64,000 nt of DNA. It comes from Hericium rajendrae (Eukaryota > Basidiomycota > Agaricomycetes > Russulales > Hericiaceae). Of the stretch, positions 23,171 to 34,858 are shown one piece after another. The position numbers were made by a program, and so were the translations under genes. How positions within the stretch are numbered: position 1 is the first letter of the stretch; each line of letters opens with the position of its first letter. The stretch covers positions 1,488,001 through 1,552,000 of the forward strand of contig CM065885.1 in the NCBI GenBank assembly GCA_033439255.1, written 5' to 3'. The notes below the pieces were generated by a model. That model ran no database searches. It was not told the origin of the DNA and worked only from the letters and a program-made list of their open reading frames with translations.

Positions 23171-23517
23171 AGAGTTGATCATATATATCATATTTATGTT
23201 GCTAACTAATGGTATATGTACATAAGAATCATAGAATAGTTAAAGTCAATGATATAATGCATGTTAATACGTTGTCTACCACAGCTACAGCAGGCGCATC
23301 ATAGCTACAGCAGGTAGATGACGTCTACAGATTCCTTGATCAAAATGTGCCTTGCATAATTACGTGCTACAGAAGCTACGGCTAAATTACAGTGGTCATG
23401 ATTCTTCTATTACATCACTAAGTCTAGATCAGTAGCGCTAATCTGACATCAGTAGTGCCCATCAAACTTCTGATGATCGGTAAGCGTGTTTGATGGATTT
23501 GCGGTTTTTCCTGATGT

Positions 23518-24050
23518 CAATGCCTTGTACGCGTGCACGGTCCCCTCGTGCATGCAGAACCCCTCATGTGTGCACAAATCTCATGCATGCACCACACACA
23601 ACATCTAATATGTCCACACGACCATCCCACATGCGCAACAACACCCCATGTGCACACGACAAGGCCTTGCATGCTTGCACGATGCTCTGCATCCATGCTC
23701 AACACCCCACATCTGCATGCATGCACATATCATATCTGACATCAGCACACGTCCACTAAACGCCCATGTAGTGTGCCCCCATGCACATGCACAATGCTCG
23801 TCACACATGCAGAACCTCTCGCATGTTTGCACAATGCCCTGCATCCTGCCTCATTGGTGTGCCCTTCGTAGTATATTTGATTGTAGTAGTAAAAGAATAT
23901 AATCAACTTTAACCTCTTTTGAATATAGCATGCTCAAGATTATAGACTCTATATCAACTGCAGATGTTATAGCAGTCTGAGAGTCCATAGCAACCTTATG
24001 AAGCTCTGTAGTGAACATAGTATCTATAGTATACATAGAAGAAAACTAAG
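23518..24050 (+). other. LU-A1 body and right half, resumed after LU-A2
   Basis: C-rich, CA/TG-rich body with TGCATGC words up to 23860, then the AT-rich right-half block starting GTAGTATATTTGATTG, which matches LU-B at 20322. No gene. Confidence 0.6.
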
Positions 24051-24052
24051 AA

Positions 24053-24235
24053 CTAGGGACTGACACGAGTCAGAGTCACCTGCAGGTCAATACAGGTATA
24101 CCTGTGAGATTTACCCACAGGTTTCTGACCTGCAGATCCGGATCACCTGGTGGCTGAGACCCATCTGGATCCAGGTCAAGCTGTTACTAAAATGCATAAA
24201 CCCATGAGTGACCTGCGAGTAACTTGCAATCCAGT
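24053..24235 (+). repeat. TAGGG-ended repeat, copy 1 (possible hAT-type end)
   Basis: Starts TAGGGACTGACACGAGTCAG and contains dyads around GGTCAATACAGGTATACC. A second copy at 37435-37605 starts TAGGGTTTGACATGATTCAG and runs parallel for about 170 bp. TAGGG is a common hAT terminus, but no right end or 8-bp duplication was found, so the class is a guess. Confidence 0.4.
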
Positions 24236-24640
24236 ATTTATTTATCAACTGTACATTAAAGCATCATTCATCATTGCTATACCATGTAAACTACATACAT
24301 GGACTTTTAAAATCTACATTACATGACACTACTTCCATTGAATTGCTGCCATCCTCCTCACTCAAATACTGTCCCCTGCTATCAATGTTTCTGCATGTAC
24401 TCACTGAGGCCCTCCCTTGGGTGCACTGCATCTTTCATGCAGCTCACGTACAGTGTCTCAGAGGTGTTCCAGTCACTGAAATACATTATATACAGCAACT
24501 TGCCTAAACTGTATTACAAAAACCCTAGCAGTTGCTGTCCAGGGCCTTGCCATGCACATTATAATTCACACCTATAAGGTGGCACCCAGGGTACCACGAA
24601 AACATATGATATTCTGAGAAAAACATATTGGCCAAGATCT
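24236..24640. other. no feature recognised
   Basis: AT-moderate sequence without long frames, strong repeats or motifs that I can name. Confidence 0.4.
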
Positions 24641-24644
24641 TAAG

Positions 24645-24705
24645 GATCTTAGCCACTTGGGAGAAGAGGGCCGATGCTCTGCACAGCAATACGATTCCTT
24701 TTGAA
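24645..24705 (+). repeat. 60-nt conserved module, copy 1
   Basis: Reads CACTTGGG, AGAGGGCCGATGCT, GCACAGCAATACGATTCC, then T-rich. Same module at 37238-37300, at 44168-44238, and inverted at 54408-54470 at the start of the hAT gene. This makes it a likely piece of hAT-related DNA. Confidence 0.55.
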
Positions 24706-24877
24706 TTGTTCTAACTTTGTAGTGTTATTCTCACAGAATTAATAAGATAACAGAGAATTGAATATACTAGTATTGTAATGCTGCAAAGATCTCCATCTTC
24801 AAAGTATATTGTTTTACACTTATCTCTTATTTTTAAACTTTGTTACTAGCAAGAGTTGAACTAATGACAAAATAATG

Positions 24878-24923
24878 GTCACATGCAACAGTGAGCCTGA
24901 TTGGGCTCACTGTTGCATGTGAC
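24878..24923. repeat. perfect 20-bp-arm palindrome
   Basis: Arm GTCACATGCAACAGTGAGCC, a 6-nt loop, then the exact complement. No link to a gene seen. Confidence 0.9.
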
Positions 24924-24929
24924 TTCTCA

Positions 24930-25840
24930 AAAATTGTGTTTGCATTTATGAAGTACATGAGTGTGGCCTCTAAAAGTCTCTCAACTGTTGCATGTTGCCT
25001 AGATTGATTTTATTTTTGCCTTCTAGAGGTCTGAATCAGTAATTTGACTATATCTCTGTCAATTCTGTAGCTATAAACATAAACTCAAGTGTTTCTGAAT
25101 AGTACTATCAATGGCCATATTGACACGATTTTTACTGACTTTTTATGCTACTCAGTATGTGCCTATTCTCTGATGATTTGATGATTTCCCCCTAGACTTG
25201 AATGATTTTTTTGATTTTTTCCTGTTTATAAATTGCTGATGTAATCCTCGGAACGGGCTCGATGACGTCTTTTGGTACGGCCATACAAGAAGATGTCATC
25301 AAGCCTGTTGGTTTGATTATGTAAAACCTCAAAAAACTTCGAAAATAGTCAAATAGGAGGTTTTCTGATAATTTGAGTATACCTCCTTAAGTACTGGTTC
25401 CATTGTTTCTCCCTTGATTGCATCAGAAAGGTCTTTGGTACAGCTTTCCAATGACACTAGGTACATTACTCTCAGATGAGTCAATAAAAAGATATGGCCT
25501 CAACAAGTTTGCCCCTGTCTCTAACACTGATCCTTCAGTGATTGCCACTGCGTTTTCTCAATACTTGACCGATGGTCTTGTGCAATATATTGTTAGAAAG
25601 CTATAAATCAGACCTTTCCAACGGTATCTTGAGCATTCAATAGCACCACTGGTTGCACCGATCAGATGTGATTAAGTTGACCTTCTCCTCAAGGGTATCT
25701 TTTAAAGTGATTTGCTCATATCTCAGTCATTTCTGGACCTATTCTCATCAAAAACAAATGTTCTGAGGAGGTAAGATATGCCTTTATTATATTATCATAA
25801 ACTACATCTATATACATCAATAAATTGTAAATTGATGAGC
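24930..25840. other. degenerate repeat tract, no gene
   Basis: Contains phrases such as GAAAGCTATAAATCAG and an inverted pair around GATGACGTCTTTTGG (25260-25310). Frames are short and not convincing. Confidence 0.4.
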
Positions 25841-25849
25841 TCATATGAG

Positions 25850-26328
25850 TCACATCCTAGGAGAAAACACAGGAACACTTTGTGTTCTGTTAGTTCTGCA
25901 CAGATCTTAATGCATGAGGTAAGGCTGAAAAGCTATAACTTTGTAAATTCTGATTCAATTGAGAACAAGTGAATCAGTCAAGAACTAACAGAGCTAGCTT
26001 GAGATCATATTAGGGAGAAGAATACAAGAATGCTTTGCATTCTATAAGTTCTACATGAATCACGACACATAAAATAAAATACAATGTGATGAATGAGTAG
26101 CATTTGTTCCACTTGAGAGCAAGTAAATTGATGAAGAGTTGATTGAGATACCTTCAGATCAAGCATGCTAGAGGCAAAATGCAGAAGTGCTTTGTGTTTT
26201 GCAAGTTCTGCACAGATCAAGATGCATGAAATATGGCTATAAAGTGATGAATGAGTAGATTCCGATGCATTTAAGAACAAAGAAATCGGTCAAGAACTCA
26301 CCAAGTTATGATAAATAAAGTGTAAAAG
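25850..26328. repeat. degenerate tandem array, about 140-bp unit
   Basis: Three to four units with shared phrases: TTTGTGTTCTG, GTTCTGCACAGATC, ATGCATGA, then TGAATGAGTAGATTC and GAATCAGTCAAGAACT. It leads directly into a tRNA-like head at 26329. The same array-plus-head arrangement occurs at 49040-49570. Confidence 0.7.
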
Positions 26329-26416
26329 AAAAAGTCAGGCTAGAGCTGGAATTGAACCTGCAAACTCATCAGATTGATGATCTTGCAATTATATAAGCCA
26401 ACTGCCAAATGGAGAT
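26329..26416 (-). repeat. tRNA-derived SINE head, copy 1
   Basis: On the minus strand: an A-box-like GGCAGTTGGCTTATAT, a B box GGTTCAATTCC (26348-26358), then a T-rich run CTTTTTCTTTTACAC as a Pol III-type terminator. The cloverleaf is too decayed for a tRNA gene. The array at 25850-26328 is its 3' body on the minus strand. Confidence 0.6.
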
Positions 26417-26499
26417 GGTCATTGTTTTGGTGTCATTTTTGATAGGAAAAGCCAGTATAGAGTAAACAATTCTAAGGAATCGTAATCATTGCTAATGCG

Positions 26500-26709
26500 C
26501 GCTCATCGGCACTTCTCCATGCACTCACTGTCATTTCCCATGTGCTCGCCAGTGCTTCCCCATGTGCTTGCCAGTGCTTCCCTGTGCATTTGCTGGCACT
26601 TCTCCATGCACTCACCAGCACTTTCTCATGTGCTCACTGACACTTTCCCGTGCACTTGCTGGCGGCTTCCTCATGTGCTCACCAGCAGTTCCCCATGCAC
26701 TTGCTGGCA
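26500..26709 (+). repeat. 22-bp minisatellite, about nine units
   Basis: Units of the type CTTCCCCATGTGCTCGCCAG with a 22-bp period, about 15-25% divergent. The right edge is where the MITE at 26714 inserted. Confidence 0.85.
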
Positions 26710-26713
26710 CCTA

Positions 26714-27294
26714 CATCAGGAAGGTTGACAACTTTCTGATTGACCTGACAATTTCTAACCCTACTGACAGCTTCTGATTGACCTGATCCACCTGAAAGCA
26801 ATCTTGGGAAGCAAATATCTGATCAGACTTTTACATTCAAGAAAAGACATTTATTGTCAGATATATAAGTTTTTAATCTCTAACTAATAGATATATCAAA
26901 ATCTTTGATATCTGAAATTTTTGAAAATCTGAGAGTGTCTGATTTCAAATCTGGAGGTCAAATATCAGTCAGATGGATCAGACAGTGTCAGACACCATCA
27001 GATGCTCTCAGACAGTTGCAGATAATTTTCAGATATTTGACCTCCAGATTTGAAAAAATTCTCAGATCAGACACTCTCAGATTTAGAAAATTTTAGATAT
27101 CAGAGATTTTGTTATATCTATTAGTTAGAGATTACAAACTTATATATCTGACAATAAATGTCTTTACTTAAATGTAAAAGTTTGATCAGATATTTGCCTG
27201 TTAAGATTGCTTTCAGGTGGATCAGGTCAATCAGGAGCTGTCAGTAGGGTTAGAAATTATCAGGTCAATCAGAAAGTTGTCAACCTTCCTGATG
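26714..27294. mobile_element. 581-bp foldback MITE, type beta, copy 2
   Basis: Almost identical to the copy at 20756, same length and same orientation, TA on both sides. The high identity of two long foldbacks suggests recent amplification. Confidence 0.9.
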
Positions 27295-27296
27295 TA

Positions 27297-27775
27297 CCAT
27301 CCCATCTCGTCCTGCTGATGCCGCCCCATGCCCACTCACACTACACCATCCCTACACCACAGCTATGCATGCACTGCACATATGCACCACATGCTACTCT
27401 GGCTGCAGAGCATATGTGCTGCAGTCCAGTTGGTGTAGGTGCTTGTTCCACTCTGCATGCACCAGCCACTGCACTGGCCACTCACCTCACTGACTGGCTG
27501 CACATGAGCAGAGCACGCTGCTACGTGTGGAGGTTGCAGGTGCTTGATTGCCATTGGCCATGGTGATGGGATGTGCAGGCATGGTGATGGGATGCATGGG
27601 CACAGTGCTGGTCTGCACAGGCATGGTGCTGATGCATATGGGCACAGCGCTGGTGCATGCGGGTCCAGTACTGAAGTGGGCACAGGTGCTGTGGCATGGT
27701 CATGGTCGTGTGAGCATGTGGACTTGGTGCTGGGGTGGGCAGGCTGGAGGGCAGGGGCATGAAGGTGGGGGTATA
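27297..27775 (-). other. body of LU-J arm (minus strand), distal part
   Basis: G-rich on the plus strand (TGCTGGGGTGGG, GGCATGGTGATGGG), so C-rich on the minus strand like LU bodies. It continues at 30635-31149 on the other side of LU-D. No conserved frame. Confidence 0.45.
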
Positions 27776-28632
27776 CATCTGAGAAAAGGACCACTAGTAT
27801 ATGGCACTATGTAGTCTACATAGCTCTGATAGGGCCATAGGAGTTCTCTTTTCTACATAGCTACTCCATAGTAGTGAAGTAATCTATATAGAGCTATCAT
27901 AGCTCTCATAGCTCTCATAGCATAGAGTATAAGCTATCATAGTTATCATAGCTGCTATAGCATATAATGACTATCATAGCTATGTTAGCTATGTGGTATA
28001 TCTCTGTTATCATATCATGTCTAGCTAGTAAGGCTGCTATCTACTCTATATCACCTCTGCCTTGTATGCTTCTCAAGAGTGTTAAAATTTTATTCAAATA
28101 TAAAAATATATGATAAATTTCAGTTTTGTTGCATTTAAAACATTTAAAACATCGAAATTTAAAAGCATTATATTTCAAACAATATTCAATTACAACACCT
28201 TAAGTACAAATCTACAAAGATTACTACAATATGATATACTACAAAATAAAATAAGACTGAAAGATAAGATAATACTAAAGATAAAAGATAAGATAAAATG
28301 ATACTATAAAAGATAAAAGATAAGATAATTCTCTTAGAGATAAGAGATAAGATAAGACTTACTTCAAAGATAAGAAAAAGCAAAAATAGTCTACAAGACA
28401 AAGTCAACAGATTAGTATACTAAAGATATATATACAACATAAGACTTACTTAAGAAAAAAAAAGCGAAGATGTAAAGTCTACAAATAACATTAGGGTTAA
28501 TGAACAATGAAACATCATAAGAACAACATAACAACGTACCGAACATAACAGAGTTGAAGCAAAAGATAAGACACTGATGAAAGACGAGGGATGGTAGTGG
28601 TAGGGAAGAGAGAGAGACAGCACATCGTGCAC

Positions 28633-28643
28633 GCCTTATATAG
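28633..28643 (+). promoter_or_regulatory. LU-D conserved promoter TATA box
   Basis: GCCTTATATAG preceded by CATCGTGCAC. Just upstream on the minus strand lies a pyrimidine-rich stretch (CTCTCTCTCTTCCC) that would be the start of a divergent minus transcript. Confidence 0.65.
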
Positions 28644-29051
28644 ACGTGGTGATCGGAGCGTCAAACGTAGCTTGCCAAGACTGGGCCGATCGTTGCCGGG
28701 CACCGCATCAGAGGCTGGTTATTAGATTCCATTAAGTGGACTGTGAAACCAATGAGCATATTGCATAGTAAGTACACAAATAGCTCATTCATTGTATTCA
28801 TACTGACTCTTTGTACCTTCTCACTTTTCTTGGGAATTTACACGATTTTATTTGGTTTGTTAGAGTTGAATCTGGGAGGCGTGAGAGTGGAGTGCTGTGG
28901 CTGAAGCACTAGTCACATCGACTTGTGCTTGTTAATCTGCCTTCATCTCCTCTCCCCTCGTTGTCTTCGTCTTCGTCTCCCTCGCTCTCCCCGTACCCTC
29001 AAGACCTTCGATAAGTTGGGAGGGTTTGTCAGGTGCTCCGAGGACCAACAG

Positions 29052-29127
29052 GTAAGCAAAAAAAATCTCTTCTATTGTCTTCTCATACTAACCACGTGAG
29101 TATCGCTCGTTCGACGAGCAATACTCG
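29052..29127 (+). other. LU-D leader intron plus HP1 stem-loop
   Basis: Donor CAG then GTAAGC, branch ATACTAAC, acceptor GAG at 29100 (49 nt). HP1 arms GAGTATCGCTCG and CGAGCAATACTC around TTCGA, with 11 of 12 pairs. Confidence 0.68.
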
Positions 29128-30634
29128 TGTTTGCTTTCTCGCAACCCACGCGCGCTACATCCCTCCCCCTCGACCTCGCGCCCACATTCGTGAGCCCGCA
29201 GCGGTCCCATCCCCCTGATGATGCCATCTGCGTTCACGTCGTCGCACCTCGTTGCTGTGACAATGGGGCGGGACATGTCATTTGCCCGGCCTCTCGTGCC
29301 TCGCAGCCCCTCAACAACTTGCGCATGCCCTCAGCACACCAGCACATCCCCGCCGGACAACGAACGCGTGGTCACGATGCGTGGCTAGGTGCGCACGGCC
29401 ATGCACACCTGCGACGGCCTAGCCAGCGCATGCACGCATCTGCCGTGCCCTCTCCCCTTCGCACGCCCACGCTGTCGACAACACACCCACGGCGACGATA
29501 TGTGGCTGTCCACACATGGCTATGCATGCTCGCAGATGGCCTCGCCAGCGTGTACGCTCCTGAACACGAGCGCATGGCCATGCACATCCACGCAAGCGTG
29601 GGCATGGCCATGCATGGCGTGCAAGCCCACGCACAGCGCACAAGCCTGCGCGAGGTCCTGGCTGCATGCACACACCTCGGACAGCATATGCTCGGATATG
29701 CCAGCATGTGCAGGTATTCCCGCATGCATTCACAAGGTCCTGTCCGTGCACATGGCCGTCAGACAACCGCGTGCACATCGTGCGCGCACCTGCCAGGCCC
29801 CGCCCGTGCCTATCCGCAGACGACGGCACCAGTGCACGCAAATCCTCGCAGGCCCCGGATGGCATGCCATGTGCGTGTATCTGACGACACACACCTGGCA
29901 CACTCATGCAGGGTCCCGCCAATGCGTGCCTACCCCCGCAGGTGGCGCGCATCTCCCGGACAGCGTGCCACAGCAACGCCAGTGTGTGCCTGCGCCGTCG
30001 CACGCTCGATAGCATGCACTCGCCCATGCACGGCAACGAGAGAGAGTGCCTGCGCGTGCACTCCCTCATATGCCTTGGACAGTGCGGGCCTGCCTGCAGG
30101 CCTCTGACAGTGCACGCCTGGCCCTGCACATGTGCATGCCCTCCGACTGCTATAACAGCTGTCTGCGCCGTGCACTCCCCGACATGGTATGCCTGCCCCT
30201 GTGCGGTGGTGACCACCATGTGCCTCCGCTGTGCCATTGCCATAATGTTGCTGCACAGGATGCAAGGTCTCTTCGAGGCCTTTACTTACTAAGTATTTAG
30301 TATTAGATTTTGTAGTTTTTATGCCTATAGTAGTCTACAACCAAATATAAGAAAAATTTGATGTAATGTCTTGATTGCCTAGATGAGTTATCATAAGGTT
30401 TGTAGTAGTCAAAGCAAGCATAGTTTCCCTTAGTAAGTATCATAGTCCTATGTATATGATACCCCTGGCTATAGAGGCTATGACACCCTATGTATTTAAC
30501 ACTTCATGCTATGGAGGCTATCATAGCCCCCATAGCTCTTCATAGCTATGCTACTCAGCCTCATAGCCTCTGTAGCTCACCAATAGGAGTCATAATGGGA
30601 CTTGTTGCTATATAAATTTCTGTTTTCTCAGATG

Positions 30635-31213
30635 TAGTGCATCAGTGGCATGGGGCTGATGGTGCTAAGATGCATGGGGCATGGCATTGGAGCACATAGG
30701 ACATGGGGTGCTGACACGTGGTGTGGAGCTGTTACGTACAAGCATGGGACTGGGTGTGTGGGCATGGTGCTGGGTGCATCACAAGGCTGTGCATGTGGAT
30801 TGAGGGCTCTTATGTGTGGGCTGGGGCTGAGTGAGCAGGCTGGGGCTGGGCAAGTGGGCTGGGGACTGGGCGAGCAGGTGAGGGTGCTGGAGCACCAGCA
30901 TAGTGCGGTTACATGTGCGTGGGGTGCTGGCATGCCATTGTGGTTCCAGAATATGCAGGCGCAACACTGGAACATGCAGAGGTATGCATGCAGGGAATGG
31001 CGAGGCTGAGTGTGCAGCATGTGTCATTATGCACGAGTGTGATGGGGACGTCGGATGTGCATTTGCAAGCACGGAGAAGGGAGACAGAAGGAAATGCGAG
31101 ATGGAGTGTCGTGGTGTGGCCCGTCATGCCATGTCAGTGTGCAAAAGAGCTAGAATAAGCAGGAAATAGTTAGTGACATGAGTATATAGCAGATTGAAAA
31201 ATGAAAAACTTAC
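30635..31213 (-). other. LU-J arm: C-rich body and leader intron (minus strand)
   Basis: On the minus strand, an exon ends at 31214. A GTAAGT donor (31208-31213) leads to CACTAAC and an acceptor CTAG at 31150-31151 (about 64 nt), and then C-rich body DNA runs to 30635. Further upstream on the minus strand (about 31280-31300) is a small stem, GCCACAA with TTGTGGC. The layout equals an LU arm, but its TIRs were not found. LU-D sits in its body. Confidence 0.45.
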
Positions 31214-33235
31214 AAATTTGTAGGCTGTTGAGCCCTACATCATCCCTGCTTGATGGGAGGAGGAGGAAGAGGACAGGCCCCTCAGCCACAAGCATTGTGG
31301 CACCAATCAGCATTTGCCAAACAGAGCACCAAACGGGGCTGGCAGGACTTCGAAGACCACTTTCAAAACAAATAAATTTCCTTAAATTGTAACAATAATA
31401 CCGTAGATGTAGATACAATCAATGAGTGTAAATATCAAGTTTTGTATGAATCGAATTGACTATATGCATACTATGTGTGAGGCACTGTTAATCTAGTCTA
31501 AAACAGATGGCACCTGTCAATAGTGCTCAACATATCAAGCTTGAATTGAGCTCTCGGGCATGCCAGGCACTGACAATTGTGCAGCATGTCTCCCTCACAT
31601 ATTGTATCGGCATTTTTCAATACATTGTGGAATATGCGAGGAATGTAATACAACTTTATTGTAATATATAGGCAGCTCTATCTCTAGGATCAAGTCAAAT
31701 AAATGATTTTTCATTTTATGGACTGTGTTTTTAGATGTATTTTGGATCTTAAGCTCTCAAATCAAGTCCAAAAAATTTGATACTTTGTACATACATTGAT
31801 TACTAAATGAATAAACATTTCACTTAGCAAGATAAGTACCATTCTTTGTGAGCAACTCTGCACCCCACAAAATATGGTCTAGGGTTACTGTAGGGTTAGT
31901 ATAATTCTGTGATTCTGGCTTGAAAAGTCTTATAATTTGTGAGAAATTTTGTATGCACATCATATATCATTGTAGCTATACATTGAGACCTCAAGGTCTG
32001 GCCAGAATGGCCCCAAACTTGTGCGCATGTGCCTCTCTCCTCGAACAGTAGTCATCTCAGACTTCAGCCACCGATGTTCGGCAATTGCCATGTCACATCA
32101 CAGCTGGTACATGGCTTGTCCTCTCCCTCTGCAGTACACCCTCCTCCCTGTCCTGCTCATCCTTCTCCCTCTTCATGCTCATGTGCACATCCATGCTCTT
32201 TGCACCCCTCGCCTCTCTTCTGCTGGTCCTACTCATCCCACATGCCAACTGTGCATGCACTGTGCTCCATGCCCCTCGATCATGCCCTCCACGGCCCACC
32301 ACAGCCATCTACCTGCCTTCACACCTGCTGGACATGTGCACAAGATGTTCCAGATACATACACATCTGTGCACATCGAGGAGGTGCACCTGGCCCCTGTG
32401 CATACAGCACCAGTGCTCATGCTTACCACAACATCCAGCATGCATGCCAACCCATCATGTCCACTGCACCACGCATCATCCCCACAGTCCATGTTGGTCC
32501 TCTAGCAATGGTACAACCCCCTAGTGCCCATGTCCCATGTGCAATGCCCCCGTGCAACACAACAGCAATGGTGTGTAATGCAATATTGACAGCGCATGAC
32601 ACAGCAACAGAGCAGACTCAGCAATGGTGCACAAGCCTAGCAATGGTGCAATACAGTTCAGGCAATTTGCTGGTGCACAATATAGTTTCATAGCTAGGAC
32701 TGGTGTGTCTCAGCCACACATGCATGCACTATTCATGCACACTGCCATAGCCTGGTGGAGCATTGGGACTGCCAATGGGTGGGCAGAGCGTTAAGGGCAA
32801 GAGGTGAGTGATATGCTGAGGGTGTGTGTGTGGAGTCGAAGGACCATGCAGCTTGCTGTGGCCAGACATGAAAAGGGGAGTGGCAGGCTGTGGTTTGACA
32901 CATTGGCATGTCGCTCATGGCAGACATGGTCGGGTCATTGAGTGACGCAAGGACTGAGGGATGGGATGTTGACAGCAGCAGCGCAATGTGCATATGCCAC
33001 TGTGAGCTCCTTTCTGCAAGCTGGGCAACATGAGCAGACACAGCATGTCAAGCTTCATGAGGATGCAGAAGATGAGCATCTCAAAGAGTGCAATGACATC
33101 ACTGTGAGCCAGTATATATCTTTGTCATCTGCATCAAGACTGTGTGTGAGCAGCTGATGATGTGGCAGCATGCAAAAGGGTTGGCGCAGATGCAAGAAGG
33201 GAGAGAAGATCATGTGCAGGGCAGGTAGAGCATAG
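31214..33235. other. unresolved region, probable LU-J remainder
   Basis: 31400-31990 is plain AT-rich DNA in which I see nothing. 32000-32700 is C-rich with a short AGCAATGGTGCA repeat (32505-32660). 32720-33230 is G-rich. None has a recognised product. It resembles decayed LU body DNA but lacks a clear promoter or ends. Confidence 0.35.
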
Positions 33236-34293
33236 CATCAGTAAATCTGAAAATTTCTGATTGATATCTGATTGTATCTGATTGGTCTGATTCAGATCAT
33301 TCAGACAGTCAGATGAGTCAGGTAGGTCCTTATCGTCCAGTGTCTTTCAGACAAAAGTGTCTGATTTCAGACAGTCAGATAAAAGTCAGACCAGCTATCT
33401 AGATGTCAGACAATTGTCTGAGAGCTAGATCTTGTCTAGGGGTCAGATTCTGTCTGAGAGTCAAATCCTATCTGAGAGTCACATCTGAAAAATGTACCAG
33501 TGCTATATTGCTCTATATAAGCTATATAGAAGCCATAGCTCTATAGCAATCCCCTTTTATACATAGAGCTTCATAGTTAAAGGGCAGTCTATGATAAGCT
33601 ATGTAGTCAGATAGGATTGCTATGCTCTATTATCATAGCTATCCTAGCTGCCAGAGCATAAGGCATAGCTATGGTAGCTATAAAAGCTATGTCACTTATG
33701 CTATGTATGTCCATTATTATATCATATCTAGCTTGATAGGATTGCTATCTACTCTATATCATCTCTAAGTAATATATTGCCTAACAATGCTATTAAAATA
33801 TTTCAATTATCTGAATTGTTTCATAGGCTTAAAAGCAATTACATCCTAAACTAACAAAACATCGAAAATTTAAAACACTTCATTTTATCAAACACACTAA
33901 TATACAAAGACACTAATATATGATAAGACTACATGATACTATTAAGTAAGTAAGCCTATATATATCTACAAATATGAGTTAGACTAGATTAGATTAAAGA
34001 TATAACAAAGACTTACTCTTCAAAGACAATAAAAAGCAAAAATGAAACCTTAAAGTCAACAACTTATTATAAGTAAACAACAGAAAGAAAAAACAAGTTA
34101 TAAGACTTACTAAAGTGAAGAAAAACTGAAAATATTCAAGTCTACAAAGATAATACATAAGCATAAGTATTAATCAACATCATAACAACATGAGGACTTA
34201 CCGAACATAAAGAGTTGAAGAGAGAAAAGAGAGAAGAGCAAAAGACGAGAGATGGTAGTGGTAAAGAAGAAAGAGAGGATGCACATCGCGCAT

Positions 34294-34305
34294 GCCTTAT
34301 ATAGG
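34294..34305 (+). promoter_or_regulatory. LU-E conserved promoter TATA box
   Basis: GCCTTATATAGG preceded by GCACATCGCGCAT. Confidence 0.65.
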
Positions 34306-34757
34306 TGAGCACATCAGAGCTCGAATCGCAGCTGGTCAGTGGTTGCCAGGTGCCGTGACAGAGACTACTGCTTTAGATCTCACTAAGGTAGATAGGTTGC
34401 TCAAGAACGTATGGTAGAGTATACATGTATCTGGCTCATTCATAGTCTAGATACAACAATTTTATATATGCTATGTTGTTTTTGGATTTTGTAACATTTG
34501 ATTTGATTTGTTGGACTTGAAACTGCTTGCCGCATGAGCCGAGTGCTGTGGCACTCGACACGCGACTTGTACGTTTCTTCGTTCACTACTGCCTCCACCT
34601 GTCCCTTTGTCTCCCTCATCTTCCCTCAATTCCTGCCTCACTTTCCCTTTACACACAATATGTGGCATCACTTAACGGTTGGGAGGACTTGTAGGGGTGC
34701 TGGGGCCCTGAGATAAGCAAACAAATGTCTTTTTTTTGCCTTCTTGTGCTAATCAAA

Positions 34758-34792
34758 CGAATATCGCTCGTTTGCAAGGAGCAATATTCATG
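34758..34792 (+). other. LU-E HP1 stem-loop
   Basis: Arms GAATATCGCTC and GAGCAATATTC. The third pair is A-T here but G-C in LU-D, LU-F and LU-H, a compensatory change on both arms. Confidence 0.65.
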
Positions 34793-34858
34793 TTTTATTG
34801 CGATCACGCACCTCGCCCACACCAACGGGCCTGCTGCATTCCGTCCCATCGTTGCTGG

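Larger units (their letters stand above)
9884..23517 (+). mobile_element. LU-A2, large TIR element of the CTACTGTAG subfamily
   Basis: Left end CATCAGGAAAAACCG at 9884, right end CGGTTTTTCCTGATG ending 23517, flanked by TC on both sides. The two ends are 13.6 kb apart because LU-B and its passengers sit inside. Own parts: CTACTGTAGATAGATATTG subterminal repeats (9960-10180), AT-rich block, promoter at 10656, then after LU-B the leader, intron 21623-21666, a short C-rich body (21670-22010), a module with TTCGAAAGCT repeats (22018-23170) and CTACAG-rich DNA to the end. The matching ends and duplication make this join firm. Confidence 0.88.
7434..24050 (+). mobile_element. LU-A1, large TIR element, outer shell of the nest (right end not found)
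   Basis: Left TIR CATCTGAAAAAC at 7434 is followed by GCTATATAG-rich subterminal DNA closely matching LU-H. Own sequence: 7434-9883 and 23518 to about 24050, interrupted by LU-A2. Parts: AT-rich left half 7770-8350, promoter at 8398, leader intron 8818-8860, HP1, C-rich body 8890-9880 resuming 23518-23860, and the right-half AT block (GTAGTATATTTGATTG) at 23869. The right TIR is not visible. The copy seems truncated where a TAGGG repeat begins at about 24053. The body is TG/CA-rich, a sign of age. Confidence 0.8.
27776..30634 (+). mobile_element. LU-D, complete large TIR element
   Basis: CATCTGAGAAAAGG at 27776, TTTTCTCAGATG ending 30634, TA duplications on both sides, 2859 bp with no insertion. 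Parts: GCTATCATAGC repeats to 28020, AT-rich half, promoter 28633, leader with pyrimidine tract, intron 29052-29100, HP1, then a CpG- and TGCATGC-containing body 29130-30280, AT-rich right half with CATAG repeats. A decayed HP2 lies around 29248-29268. A good uninterrupted reference copy for the family. Confidence 0.93.

Noticed and set aside
23860-24060. A right TIR for LU-A1
   Set aside because: Only AACTGCAGATG at 23956-23966 resembles the end. The preceding bases do not match TTTTTCAGATG and the flank is not TC.
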